From NCBI RefSeq assembly GCF_048773025.1, contig NC_133566.1, positions 8,965,501 through 9,029,500 of the forward strand: a stretch of DNA of 64,000 nt, given 5' to 3'. Numbering within the stretch: position 1 is the first letter of the stretch; the number at the start of each line of letters is the position of its first letter. Shown here piece by piece: positions 35,488 to 47,070 of this stretch. This stretch comes from Camelus bactrianus (taxonomy: Eukaryota > Chordata > Mammalia > Artiodactyla > Camelidae). A model generated the notes under the pieces. The model saw nothing but the letters and a program-made list of their open reading frames with translations, did not search any database and was not told the origin of the DNA. Position numbers and translations under genes: made by a program.

Positions 35488-36729
35488 GTAGGAGTAGAGC
35501 CAGATTGTGTGGGAATTGCTGCTTTCATAGTCTGAGGGGGGCACTCTTTGCAAAAATACTGCAAAAATGAAAATACAAAATTGTTCATAAAACTGTATAT
35601 TTCGAATTAGAAAATAAGTCACAAGTTAATGACTTTTATAAATCAGACCTCACGAATTCAGCAGAACAACTGCCTGGCAGACAACTGTGTTTTATTCCCC
35701 TGGATTTGGACTGAATATTTTTGATCACCTCTTTTAATGACAATGATTATGGAATATTTTCTGTACAAAGATAAACTAGTCCCTTCCTCAAATGTGATTA
35801 ACATTTTATTTTTTATCATCAGTAATTTAGAAACAATAGTTTCAGCATCACAGCTTGATGTTAGTAACATCAAATCAATTTTTAGAATTGTCTAATCTGG
35901 GGGAAACTTCTATCAAGTCTCTTCCATGAAAGAAAAGTTTTCAGGATTTTTTTTGAGCAGAGATTACTCTGAATTGATCAGATTTATGAACCAATTTGTG
36001 GAATATCCTAGTAGTGGCAAATTGAGTTTTATATTTTCCTTGTCAATGTCATCATTTCATGGCAAATCAGAAAGAAATTTTAATTTCAATGTTTTCCAAT
36101 ATGTTTATGTGATTCACTCCTCTTTGTGAAGTGGAATATCAAGCAATCCAAGGCTGTTCTTTGGATGTTTGTAGTTAATGATCATGCTGATGTGTGAGAA
36201 CTTCCATTTCAATAGTTTGAATGGAAACCCAAAATTTTACATGTTTAATGGTTGGAAGAGTTTTCCATAGACTAGCTTGTGGCTCTGAATGTTTGAAACT
36301 TTGTTTCTTTTTGAATATCCACATTGTTCTGGGGCTGAGGCTGGGCATGGCAGGACATATAATACTATGAAATGATTTCTGTTCAGCACTTTCATTTCAT
36401 GATACAAGGTAAATCACCAACATGAGCAGTGGGAGTATTCCCAGAAGCCATTCCTACTCTGGAATGGCTAGGGACAAATTAAGTATGTGCTGAGGTAACT
36501 GAGAACATGTAAAAATATATTACTAGATCCATATTAAATGTATCCACAACTCAACTGTCCCTTAGCTGGATCCCTAACATTCCCATGGCCATTCCAGTGC
36601 CACCTGACATCAGGGGAAGTGTGACAGAAGAGATGCCAAAATAGAAGGAGACAGAGGCCTTAACTGAAAGTGGTTAAAATATCTTATCTTTGCAAATTTT
36701 ACAATAACTTATGACCATGTGAACACATT
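35488..36729. other. Unexplained AT-rich stretch after the L1 fragment
   Basis: About 1.2 kb that I cannot assign. Frames at 35658-35873 (reverse, 71 codons) and 35926-36129 (forward, 67 codons) lack recognisable motifs. A diverged DNA transposon or unique sequence are both possible. Confidence 0.35.
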
Positions 36730-37075
36730 GCTAGGCCCTTCCCAGAGCTTTGGAGGGAGTTGGCACCTATGAAAGACCTTCGTTGTCTTTAGCAGCATAA
36801 TAACAGGGGAAGGGTGTCTCTCGTGCTCTTCCAGACGTGTTCCCATCTTTTGGTGATACTTAGAACTGGGGCGGCATCTTGCACCCAGTCAGAGGATGAA
36901 GCAAATCTTAAGATGATGGATCCTTGATGGTATTGTTGAGCCATTAATGAACCACCCCTGGATCCTGTCTTACCTCTGGACTTGCTGTTCCATGAGATGA
37001 TAAATTACTTTATTCTTTAAATCATTTTGAGTTGGCGTTTCTACCAGATATAGCTGAAAACATCCTGATTCACTC
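36730..37075 (+). repeat. Possible ancient LTR of MaLR type
   Basis: A fossil candidate. The run 'ccacccctggatcctgtctt', 'gagatgataaattactttat', 'aatcattttgagttggcgtt' and 'tgaaaacatcctgattcact' resembles the 3' part of old MaLR-type LTRs. The left edge is uncertain and no internal region is seen. Confidence 0.4.
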
Positions 37076-38040
37076 TGTTTATTTTCCTCTAAGCATTTAT
37101 TATTCCCTAAAATTATCTTTTGAGTTTACTTGGGGTTTTTTGGGTTTGTTTTGGTATATCTAAATGTAAGTTACACAAGACTTTATCATGAGTGATGTGG
37201 TATCTACAAAACTCCAAACAGTGCTCAGCTCATGGTGGATGCTCAATGAATATTCGTGGAATTGGATGAATGGATGGAGTGCGGCATTAACAGTGAGTGA
37301 GGCTGGCAATGAATCTTCATTTTCAGTACATTCTACACTCCCAGCTCTGGACCCTCGCAGAAAGGAGCCCATGTTACTGAAGGTGTTCTCCTGGTATTTT
37401 GAGATTGCTATGCTGAGGCACTGTCATTGTAGATATTTCTCTGCTCCACTCCAACCAACCCATTGGTTTCATCCTGTCAACAAGGCAAGTCTGGGGACTG
37501 GATATGCAAACCTCAAAGTTGCACTGCTTTGTCTTATATGAGTACTAAATTATGGGCTGTCTAACAGTTAAAGAAGCTAGATTTCTTGGTGGCAAAAAGA
37601 AACAAATTTTCTTTGGAAAGTAACTTTTGGCTCTTAAGTGTGCTTTGTTCCTCACATCCCATCTGCCCACCACATTCTGACATTTCTCCAAAGAGAACAT
37701 CATCTGTGTTTGCCCTCCTCTTTATTCCCCGAGGTAGCTCCTTTCCAGAGTTATCTAGTATCCCCAGCACTTTCAGAAATATCCTCCAACAGCCCACTCT
37801 CCATCTTTGGCCAGCTTCATCCTTAATTTCCTACATCAATGATTGCTTTCTAAAAAAGCCTTTTAGTGGCTCCCTGGACTTGGGGGTTAAGGCCACATTT
37901 GTTTCTGCTCAGCTTTAATAAAAGGTTATTTGATTACCTGGAGACAACGACTGGGGTCTGTAGTAGTAGTGCTAGTGATGGCAGCCATTCTATTAGAGGA
38001 TTAACAAGACATAGGACCATTCTGCAAATTAGAGAGTACC
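37076..38040. other. Non-coding stretch, perhaps diverged L2 at 37630-37910
   Basis: Pyrimidine-rich sequence around 37630-37910 ('ccacattctgacatttctcc', 'gcctttta gtggctccc') could be strongly diverged sense L2. The 117-codon frame 37188-37541 and 110-codon frame 37586-37918 have no domain. No gene is supported. Confidence 0.35.
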
Positions 38041-38043
38041 ACC

Positions 38044-38122
38044 TAGATCTGGACCCATCTGTCTCTTTCTTCCTTCCTCCCTCCATCTCTACATCCCATG
38101 TCCGTTTGTCTGTCTTTCTTTT

Positions 38123-38153
<31 letters not shown>

Positions 38154-38265
38154 CTCTCTGTCCCTTCCTTCCTTCCTTCCTTCCTTCCTTCCTTCCTTCC
38201 TTCCTTCCTTCCTTCCTTCCTTTCTTCCTTCCTTCTTTCCTCCTTTCCTTCCTTCCTTTCTCATT
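38044..38265. repeat. (TTTC)n(TTCC)n polypyrimidine tract
   Basis: A long pyrimidine-biased strand with a core of tandem TTTC units (about 38113-38152) followed by about 25 TTCC units (38161-38262). It produces the striking KEGR and LPSF repeat peptides in frames on both strands (38043-38264 and 37866-38418). These are translations of a microsatellite, not proteins. It lies immediately left of the L2 at 38270. Confidence 0.95.
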
Positions 38266-38269
38266 CACA

Positions 38270-40740
38270 ATGTGTCAGACACTATGGTCAGAGTTGGGAA
38301 TACAGAAAAGAATGACACAGTCCTTGCCCTCAAGGTGCTCACTGTCTATTCGAGGAGGCAGACACATAAACTGTTGTTTACAGTGCAGTGTGATGAGAGT
38401 ATGCATTCAGTTTTATGAAAGCCCTTAGAAGGGGCATCAAGTGCACTCCTAGTGACTCAAAGTGTTCAGAGAAGGTGACTCCTGTGGTCCTCTATCAAGG
38501 ATGAGTACAAGTTAGCACAGTTTTGGTAGAGAATTGATGGAAGATATTCCAGGAAGAGAAAACAGCATGCACAAAGCAAGAAAGTACATGGCACGTTCAA
38601 GGAACTAACAAAATCATTGTGGCCAATTAAAGAGCTGGGGGAATAGGGTTGCTAGAGTGGTATTAGATGAAATCAAAGAGGTAAGAAAGAACCATAGCAT
38701 TTATGACTCTAAGACAAATGAACAGACATTGATGGGTTTTCAGCAAGGAAGTGACATGGTCAGACTGGCATTTCAGAAATGTCACTATGGCTTCAGTGTA
38801 GAAAATGGATTGGAGAAGATTCTCACAATAAGGAGACTAGTTAGGAAGTTGGCACAGCAGCTTGGATCTTAGCAGTGGATGTGGGAAACACTGAACATAT
38901 TTGGAATATATTTTGGAGGCATGGTTTATAGATATTGGTACTGATTGGTTGTTGATGGGTTGAAGGAGAGGGAGAAGTCAAAATAAGGATGAGCATAGGC
39001 AAAGATTTCTTAACAGAACACAAAAAGAACCTATAAAATGAGACATTATATATTGACTTCATTAATATTAAGAATTTCTATTCATTCAAAGATGCCATTC
39101 AGAAAGTGAAAAGGCAAGCAGTAGACTAGGAGAAGATATTCACTTACATATGTCTGTTGGATAGCTCATGTCTAGGATATAAAAAGAAATTTTACACATC
39201 AAGAAGGAAAAGGCAGCCCAATTTAAAGTTTAGTTAAAGATTTGAAGAGTCATTTTACAAGAGGACTTCCAAATGGCTAATAAGCCATGAAAAGGTGATC
39301 AACATTATTAATCATTAGGGAAATGCACATTAAAACCATAGTGAGATACCACTACACACCTACCGGAATGACTAAAATTTAAAAGTCTGACAATATTACA
39401 GTGTTAGCAAGGATGTGGAACAATTAGCTGTCTCATATACTGCTGGTAGGAGTGTAAATTGGTACTAGCATTTTGGAAAATTGTTTGACAGCATCTGCTA
39501 AAGTTCAATAACCTATCTTGTGACTCAAAAGTTCCACTTCTGGGTATATACCTGAGATAAATGAATGGCTACGCTTACCAAAAATATGTTTAGAAATGTT
39601 AATGTCATTGTTATTCACAAAAGCCTCAACTGTTCACAGACAACCCAAAGGTCCATCAACAGTGGAATGGATAGTTCAATTTGGGTATAGTCATACAATG
39701 TAACACAACTGAGTAATAAAAAGAACAAACTATTGATACAAGCAATGATGAGGATGATTCTCACAGATGTAATGTTTGTGAAAGACAGAAGAGTACCTGC
39801 AGTAGGAACCCATTCATGTAAGCAGGCAGAACTAGTCAAAGGTGATAGAAGTCAGAGTAGTGGTTATCTTTGGATGCTAGTACTTATGGGAAGGGGCACT
39901 GGGGAGCCTTCTAGGTACTAAAAACATTCCGTATCTTGATACAGTTGGTGGTTACATGGGTGTGTACATATGTAAACATTCATCGAACTTTACACTTAAC
40001 AGTGTTTTCACTTTACTGTATGTATATAATACCTCAGAAATAATGAAATAGGAGTAAAAGATGACTTTCAGACTTCTAATCAGAACAACTGAATGGACGG
40101 TCCTGCCATTGGCTGAAGTGAGGAATATAAGTATAGTAACTGGGGCCAGCATAGGGTTTGCAGAGAGAGGATGAGCTCACATTTGGACATTCTGAGTTGT
40201 ATGTGCCTGAACACCCCGAGATAGATCAGACTAAAACTTAGGAAAGAGCTCTAGACTGGATTCTTCAAATTAGTGGCTATTTTCTATACACAAGTGTATA
40301 TTGTAGCCATAAAATAGGACAAAAGCACGGAGCCCAGAAGATTCACAATCGTGAATGATCTTTGCTTTTAGAAGCATTTATGCAGAAAATAGGGTGGAAT
40401 AATGAATAACACTGGTGAAAAATATTGAGGCTAGTTGATGAAGGGTCTTACATCTTAATCTGAAGAATTGGGAATTGATTCAAGGTGTAGTGGGAAACCA
40501 TTACAGGTTCTTGAGCCTGAGAAGAATCTATTCAAAAGCTCCTTAAGATAGATTATTCCTGTTGCCTTAGATGTAAAAGATGTACAGGAACAGGCCGAGG
40601 CTGGAAAGGGAAAGGCCGATGAGGAGGCCAACTGTGGTCATTCAGGCTTGAGGTCAGAAGTGCTTGGCCGGAGCAGGGCCATTGCTAATGAAGAGGGGAG
40701 GACACAAGACCAAGAAATGGTGAGGCAATGATCAGCAGCA
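38270..40740 (-). repeat. L2 LINE, about 1.4 kb, antisense, split by an L1M
   Basis: Reverse L2 in order: 'gtgtcagacactatggtcag', 'tgccctcaaggtgctcactg', 'atattccaggaagagaaaac', 'agcaaggaagtgacatggtc', 'gtgtagaaaatggattggag' on the left. After the L1M come 'gatgactttcagacttctaa', 'agcccagaagattcacaatc' and 'gaaaccattacaggttcttg'. The last 350 bases (40390-40740) repeat an L2 part seen earlier, so two L2 insertions may be abutted. Confidence 0.68.
38993..40053 (+). repeat. L1M 3' end, 1.06 kb, sense, nested in L2
   Basis: Sense ORF2 tail and 3' UTR: 'aaatgcacattaaaacca', 'ggtaggagtgtaaattggta', 'gttccacttctgggtatata', 'cagtggaatggatagttcaa', ending 'taatacctcagaaataatga'. The flanks are similar (aaataaggatga left, agtaaaagatga right) but too decayed to call the duplication with certainty. 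Confidence 0.85.
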
Positions 40741-41349
40741 CTGACAGGATGTGAGGGAAAAAGAAAACTAAAGTCTAGCTCCAGCTGAAGTAACGTGAGG
40801 CCGCAGCCTTCTTCGGATCAGCACTTGAACCCGTTCCATAGTCGTTGAGCACATTTAATGCACTAACACGTGTAAAGCCCGACACATGCCAAGTGTTCAG
40901 TTAGCTTAGCTGCTATTATTCTGTCCACAGCTGCTCACTGCTGGAAGAATTCTTGTAACAAGGCAGGTCGGTTCCGCTTTAAATTCATCATTACCAACCT
41001 CAGGTGGGTCCTTAACACCGCTTACGCCTTCACTCGCCGTACGCACTGTTTCACATCTTTTCTCCCTTCCTCGAGGGCCTTGTCCCACTTCACCCTTTCA
41101 TTCTTGATACGTGACCCAGCCTCTTGCATCGCAGGGAATATAGATACCAGCAGAAAATACTCCCCCAACAGTTCACTGCTCAGTCCAGTGATTGCATCTG
41201 ACTCATCCTCTCCTCCACACCTGCTGTCACCATGGAGAGGTGTGCTATGCCAAAAAGCTAGTACCCTAGAGAGTACTACTTCCTGCCTACTCTGGACCTT
41301 TATGAAATATGGGGGTCAACCCATTACCTTTCTCTTTAACCTCTTTGTC
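40741..41349. other. Non-coding stretch, possibly L2-derived in part
   Basis: Mixed sequence. The 132-codon forward frame 41080-41478 runs into the following MIR and has no domain. The segment 41080-41250 could be diverged sense L2. Confidence 0.35.
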
Positions 41350-41575
41350 TGTAGAGCAGAGGAAGAAAATGCAAAGTCTCTCACTGCCTGGGTTCACACA
41401 CTGGTTTTGCTACTTACTAGCTGTGAGATTCTGGGAAAATCTCTTAAACTCTTAGTGCCACCATGTCCTCAACTGTAAACTGTTCTCAGCTAACCACCTC
41501 ACTGGGTTGCTTGTGAGCCTTCAATAAGACCATGCATGTAAAGTGCTTAGCCAGTGTCCAAGATGTGTGTTATCC
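41350..41575 (+). repeat. MIR SINE, nearly full length
   Basis: Forward MIR: 'cactgcctgggttcacacac', 'tgctacttactagctgtgag', 'ttctgggaaaatctcttaaa', 'cttcaataagaccatgcatg', 'taaagtgcttagccagtgtc'. Confidence 0.85.
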
Positions 41576-41734
41576 ATTACTTCTTGAATTTTTCTTCAGA
41601 ATTTAAATGTTCTCAAGTGTCTCCCATCTAAAAAAATATAAAAGCCCTGGACCCCCACATGCTCCTCCATAATACTGCTTCATTTATTTGTTGCAATATA
41701 ATAAATGAATGAATAGTATGTGCATGTTGTATTT

Positions 41735-42510
41735 GCTTCCTCCCCTCCAATTCATTCTTCAAATCCTTCCAATCTTGTCAAGGTCACCAATGACTGGAAT
41801 GTTGCAGGATCCAACAGACACTCTTCTATCCTCATCTTGTTTAACCTTTCAGCAGAAGTGGCTTTTGAGCATACCCTCATGCTTTACTGCCTCACTGCCT
41901 TTGGTTTCAGGGTCCCCCATGATCTTGGTTCTTCTCCTACCATTCTGGCAGATGCTGCACTTTTTTGTTGCCCAGTCTTCCTCTACCCAATCTTAGGTTC
42001 TCAAGGCTCTGTCCTAGCCCCTCCCATGACTTCAGTTATCATCTGCATTAGTCAGTATAGGCTGTGTTATGCTATGATCACAAATTAGTCCTGAACTCTC
42101 AGGGACTGAACACACAAAAATGGTTTATTTCTTAAAAGCTTATCACACTCCCCTCTCCAACTTTTATCTCCTCCCTGGAGGAGAATATCCAGTGAGTCAC
42201 CAAGTTTCAAGTTATTTCAAATCCAAAATATTCCTTGAACCCCACCACTTCTCACAGAAGTGGTCATGTCATTCCCCTGCTCAAAACTATTGAAGATCTT
42301 CTCATTACTCTAAGGTAAATCCAGACCTTCTCCCATGACCCACAAGGCTGTGAGTGACCAACCCACTGTGGTATTCTCAAGCTTTATCTCATATCTCACG
42401 TGATCCTTCCCTGGTGCACTCTGCTCCTGTTGGTCACACGGGCGTTCCTTCAGTTCCTTGAACACACCAGAGACTCTTTCCTCTGGACCTTGTGTGTTGT
42501 TCCAAAAGTA
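41735..42510 (+). repeat. L2 LINE, sense
   Basis: Forward L2 ORF2 region: 'cttgtcaaggtcaccaatga', 'ctcatcttgtttaacctttc', 'tcaaggctctgtcctagcc', then after a small LTR-like piece 'gtcatgtcattcccctgctc', 'cccacaaggctgtgagtgac' and 'cacacgggcgttccttcagt'. The 95- and 122-codon frames at 41709-42088 are relics of this L2. Confidence 0.75.
42046..42140 (-). repeat. Possible small LTR fragment inside L2
   Basis: A fossil candidate of about 95 bases: 'gcattagtcagtataggctg' and 'cagggactgaacacac' followed by 'atggtttatttcttaaaag' resembles the end of an old antisense LTR. It interrupts the L2 at 41735-42510. Confidence 0.4.
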
Positions 42511-42539
42511 CTCGTTTTTCCACCTCTGTTTGATTTAAT

Positions 42540-42650
42540 TTCCGTAGGCAGTATAGTGTCCTGGTGACAGGGGTAGACTCTGCAGCTGCAGAGTCTAGAA
42601 CTACCTAAATTTTCTTTGCCTCAGTTTGTCCATTTACTCAATGAAGAAAT
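42540..42650 (+). repeat. MIR SINE fragment
   Basis: Forward MIR middle: 'gcagtatagtgtcctggtga', 'cagagtctagaactacctaa', 'tttgcctcagtttgtccatt'. Confidence 0.58.
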
Positions 42651-42699
42651 CTGTCCCCTGATGTTGGGTCTTAATACCCAACTATGCTGGGCTGGGAGA

Positions 42700-43100
42700 T
42701 TAAAAAGAACTTTTGAGTTTTAATGGGGAAGACATAAATAATTACAAAGCAATGTGATAAGTGTTAATAGATACACAGAGGAAGAGTGTGAACACAAAGA
42801 AAAAGCAACTAATTCCGTGGTGAAAGGTGGGGAGACAGGGAATGGAGATTGTTGAAGGTTTGCAGAAGCCAGAGGGACTCAGGCAAGGTGGAACAAGAGA
42901 GAGAAGGCATTTTTAGAGATAAGGACCAGGCAGATGCCAAAGCACAGAGCAGCCTAGCACAGCATATGGGAACTTGTGGGTATTTCTGCATGTGGATGGG
43001 GACAGTTGTGAGATGAGATTGGACAGAATTTTGGACTTTATACAATAGATAATATGGAGCCATGGAAAGTTTCCAAATGATCTAATTTGTAATAAGGAAA
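42700..43100 (-). repeat. L2 LINE fragment, antisense
   Basis: Reverse L2-like order: 'ataattacaaagcaatgtga', 'taagtgttaatagatacaca', 'tggagccatggaaagtttcc', 'aaatgatctaatttgtaata'. Moderately diverged. Confidence 0.6.
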
Positions 43101-43159
43101 ACCCTTTAAAATATTTTTCCTAGGTAATCCTTATAAAAAGCAAATCAGGTGAATCGGTT

Positions 43160-43440
43160 TTCTGTCTAAAATCTATTGGTGACTACTCCGTGCCCACAGA
43201 AGATGTCCAGACTCTTTACCGATGACCCATGCAAGGCCCATACTGCTCTGGTTCCTTTACACTTTACAGGCTCATCTCCAACTACCTCTCTACGTGCACT
43301 GACCTTGCCATCTTCACTAATTGTGTGTCGCACAACTTTCCTGTTCTCTCATCCCCTCATCTCTATAGAACTCTTTATTCTGCTCAGAGTACCCTACCAT
43401 CACTTGTCCACGTTGCTCAGTTTAGGTGATACTAGGAGTT
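43160..43440 (+). repeat. L2 LINE fragment, sense
   Basis: Forward L2: 'ctttaccgatgacccatgca', 'aggcccatactgctctggtt', 'gaccttgccatcttcactaa'. Head-to-head with the preceding reverse L2. The frames 43176-43484 are by-products. Confidence 0.65.
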
Positions 43441-43484
43441 ATTTGCTTGCTTTTTTTCCCTTCTCCCAAAGCACCCCAGACTAA

Positions 43485-43720
43485 TTAAGAGAATGGGCTT
43501 TTGAAATTAGACCGTCATTTAAGCCCTGGGCTCTTCCACTCATGAAGGTGAGATCTTGTGCAAAATTTCAAGCTCTCTGAGACGCAGTTGCTTTATCTGT
43601 AAATTGAGAGTAATATGTACCTTACAGTATTGGGGAAGGATTGAATGAAATAATGTTCACAGAGCACCCACCACAGTTCCAGCATTCAGTAAACACTTAG
43701 TATGCAGTAGCTGTTACATT
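43485..43720 (+). repeat. MIR SINE, nearly full length
   Basis: Forward MIR: 'gagaatgggcttttgaaatt', 'tttaagccctgggctcttcc', 'tttatctgtaaattgagagt', 'ggattgaatgaaataatgtt', 'ttcagtaaacacttagtatg'. Confidence 0.83.
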
Positions 43721-44039
43721 ACAGAGTTCTGCAAAATTTATTACATTGTTTTTGTGATTTGTTTACCTGACTTCTCCCTTACTAGTTTGAGCTCCTTTAG
43801 GGTGGGAATTTTTGTTTTCTTTCTTGGTTTCTTTGTTTTCTTTCTTTCTTTCTCCATTAGTGTATTGTATTTTCAGTACTATATGTTGACTGCTTGGTGG
43901 CTGTGTAAAGAGGATGGCTCCATAAAGGGAGAGACCAACAACAGAAAGCAATAGTTATGTATTAGAATCCTTTGGAATCCCCCCAAAAAATGTCCTCAGG
44001 TACCTTCATTGAATCAGAATTTCTGGATCTCTGGTTGTC

Positions 44040-44360
44040 AGTCCAAGGGATGATGAAGACTTGAATTCAGGCAGCGGCTTTGGGGATAGGGAAAGAACAG
44101 ATTGATTTTCAAGAAATTAAGAGAGAGAATTAATAGGGCTTGTTGACTTGTGAATAGTTTTGGTGGAATGGACCAAGGTAAAGAATAGAAGAGGAGGAAG
44201 AACAGGTTTGGGGAGGAAAATGAGCGTGAACTAGAGGTGTGGACATCCCTATGGAGTGTTCACCAGGCAGGTGGAAATATAGGTCCAGCACTCAGGAGAC
44301 AGGTGGAGTCAAGTATTAGATATGTGTGAATGTTGAAAGGTCAAGTCAAATAAGGACTAA
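44040..44360 (-). repeat. L2 LINE fragment, antisense
   Basis: Reverse L2: 'acaggtttggggaggaaaat', 'gaactagaggtgtggacatc', 'ccaggcaggtggaaatatag', 'gtccagcactcaggagacag'. Confidence 0.65.
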
Positions 44361-44579
44361 GAAGTCCACTGAATGGAACAGTTTGGGCATGTCTAGTTTG
44401 GTTTCAGGAGAGTCATAGGGAAAAATGGTTGGCTGGGAAGTAAGGAAATAGAAACAGGGAGCACACACTATTATTCTTCCAAGATATATGGAGAAGAGAA
44501 AACTAAAATATTTAATATATAAATGTAATCTGTCATCCTTGGACAGCATCTAACAAATGCTTTTTATTTTTAAGGATTA

Positions 44580-45080
44580 TAAACTTCATTTAATCAGTTT
44601 AAGTTGAAAGGATTTATTGTAAGGTTTCAAAGTGATCTAAGAACAAGAACTGCTGTACAGTTGAGTCTCTGGACAGTAGGACCTAGAATGGTGTCAGGGA
44701 CAGAGGCGGCACTCTTTGTCTCTACAGTCTCATAGACCACTGGCCTTTTGTCTTTGCATCTCCGTGTCCATCCTCCTCACTGCTGCTTACTCAGTGTGCC
44801 CAAGACCTCAAATGGCCATCTGACCACATGATTCTACTTGCTTTTCACCTTAGCTTTGCATAGTCTGCTGGCCCAGGGTCTCGATTCCCAAATCCCAAGA
44901 GAAGAATCTGAAATGCCCTCCTCATCTTTCCTTTTTAGATCATGTGTAGGTCTCTGGTTGGCCAATAAAAAGTTGTTTTCTCTGGGTCATATGTCCACTG
45001 CTGGTTTGATCAACTGAGATTGGGAGTGGAGTGGGGTCATTTGATACTTAGGATTCCTTCTTTTAGGAATTGTGACACAT
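44580..45080. repeat. Possible old interspersed repeat, LTR-like
   Basis: A fossil candidate. The order 'agtgtgcccaagacctcaaa', 'ctggcccagggtctcgattc', 'gagaagaatctgaaatg' and 'gtctctggttggccaataaa' has the feel of an old LTR, but I cannot name a family or fix its ends. Confidence 0.3.
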
Positions 45081-46164
45081 GAAAGACATCTTTTACAGAT
45101 CATTCTTCTAGAAATAAGCTTTACGGTGGCTCTGAAATAGTGATAATAGCTCTGATTAGGTTCATTTGATTCTAGCTAATTTTCTTACACTGTAGTGTTT
45201 TCTTCATACCTTCTGCATGCTCAGAGTCTATAGTCTTTTGAAAGTTTTGCTGGGTTATAATTTTGATTTGCTCAAGCCCCTCCTGTACTCTTACTTTACC
45301 TCATGACTGCACTGTGTTTCTATTTAGTACCAGTTTGTGTGGCTAGTTAGTCACTTCTTTTCATAGTTTGCAATTCAGAGGCCTAAGCATGGAGCTCAGC
45401 AGTAGTTCATTCTTCACATTGGGGTTTGTTTTGCTACTGAACCATTTTATTGGTTGCTGGCTAGCTTGTAAATGGCTACTTTTGGGTCCAGGTGATCACA
45501 TATGGTCAGTTGTCGATAGACATAGGGTCATACAACCTGGCTGTTTTGGATGAGGGGTCTCAACATGGGCTATGGTAGGGTATCTTACTTTAGGATGGAT
45601 CCATGGCCATTGCATGCACTATGATTGATTGACATATTTCATACAATAACATGAATAACTTAGTTACATAGATATCTGGTTAAGTGCTCCATGGGCCATA
45701 GCGGTAGCTGAAATTGAATAAAAACCACATTTTCTTCATCTCAATTTTTAATATCATGCTATGGCTAAGTTTTACGTAAGTAAAAAAGTTTTTCCAAAGT
45801 CTCAGTGATACTTTATTTGGACTTTATTAGCTAATTATCTAAATAATACTTGGAAAATGTTTTAAGAATTCCTGTCTTTATATAGTTCTATGCCAAAATA
45901 GACTGTAGTGAGGAATGGATTAAGAGGTAAATCATATAAGTTAGATCTCTGATAAGGAAGTATGGATTTATTTTGTTTGGCAAGACATTTTTCTGATATA
46001 ACTTTATTGTATCTGTTTTCAACTTCTAAATATTTTAAGCAATGATAAATATTTAAAAATAATAAAAGAATATATTTCTGGTTATGAAAATAAATCATGT
46101 ACATCATGGAAATCTGAAAAGTTCAGAACAGGAAAATTGAGAAGAAACATAGGGCTTGTAGCAT
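45081..46164. other. Non-coding stretch, no recognised repeat
   Basis: AT-rich sequence at the start of the low-GC right third. The short frames at 45368-45553 and 45862-46107 have no domain content. Confidence 0.4.
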
Positions 46165-46420
46165 AGGGGGTAGTTTAACACTTTGGAATCAAGTAGAATC
46201 CCAGCTCTGTGCATTATTATATCTGTAATCTTAGCTAACAGTTTATGTTAATCTTAGCTTAACAACTTTAACCTTAGTTTTCCCCCTTGGCTAAATGGAA
46301 ACAATCCCTTTGACTTTATTCAAAGAATTGTTTAATTCTTTGATTAAATAATATAATGTATATAAAGATCTTGATGTTGTACCTGTCATAGAGTTTGTAT
46401 GTTAGCTATTGTTATTGTTA
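46165..46420 (+). repeat. MIR SINE
   Basis: Forward MIR: 'tagtttaacactttggaatc', 'aagtagaatcccagctctg', 'ccttggctaaatggaaacaa', 'tgattaaataatataatgta'. An internal direct repeat of 'atcttagct' occurs near 46230-46258. Confidence 0.68.
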
Positions 46421-46485
46421 ACAGAAAGACATATTTCATTTAGCAGACTACACATAGACATTTCTTTAGTATAAAACTAAGGTTT

Positions 46486-46767
46486 TTTTTTAATTCTTTT
46501 TTTTTTATTGAAGTGTAGTTGATTTACAATGTTAGTTTCAGGTGTATAGCAAAGTGATTCAGTTATACATGTACATACATATATTTTTTTCTAGATTCTT
46601 TTCCACTACAGCTCATTATAAGAAATTGAATATAGTTCTCTGTGCTATACTGTAGGTTCTTGTTTATTTTATGTATTGTAATGTATATTTATTAATTCCA
46701 AACTCCTCATCTATCCCCGCTCCTTCCCCCACTGGTAACCACAGTTTGTTTTCTAGGTCCGTGAGTC
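46486..46767 (-). repeat. L1 3' UTR-only insertion, antisense
   Basis: Poly-T, then 'gaagtgtagttgatttacaa', 'gcaaagtgattcagttatac', 'tctctgtgctatactgtagg' and 'tggtaaccacagtttg', the antisense 3' UTR of an artiodactyl-type L1 subfamily distinct from the one at 31923. The duplication taaaactaaggttt (46472-46485) matches taaaactcaggttt (46768-46781) at 13 of 14. Only about 280 bases were copied. Confidence 0.92.
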
Positions 46768-46899
46768 TAAAACTCAGGTTTCTAGTGTGCATGATTTTCA
46801 AAGTACAAATGATCTAGGAGAAGATATTCTGAGCTTTACAGTAAGATTCATGCCTTAGGGTTATTCTGGTTTTGTTAAATTTTTGAGTATAAAGGCACC

Positions 46900-47070
46900 A
46901 GAGCAAGTAGAGAAATCACTGAATTTGGAATCAAAAAACTTGAGTTCAAGTTCTGAATTCTGCTATCAATGTCATCTTAGGCAAATCATGAACTTCTTTT
47001 GGCTTTACTTTCCTTGTCTGTCCAATGAGGGTACCATCTAGATGATTTCTAAAGTGCTTTTCAGAGTGGA
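46900..47070 (+). repeat. MIR-family SINE
   Basis: Forward: 'aaatcactgaatttggaatc', 'cttgagttcaagttctgaat', 'ttactttccttgtctgtcca', 'atgagggtaccatctagatg'. A separate terminal MIR-like piece lies at 47225-47300 ('cagcacctgctacatagtag'). Confidence 0.65.

Noticed and set aside
37866-38418. Open frames on both strands with KEGR-type or LPSF-type peptide repeats
   Set aside because: They are direct translations of the (TTTC)n/(TTCC)n tract. The periodic peptide comes from the microsatellite, and the frames have no support outside it.
41080-41478. 132-codon forward open frame
   Set aside because: Its right part is a MIR SINE and its left part looks L2-like or unique. There is no domain and no splice support.
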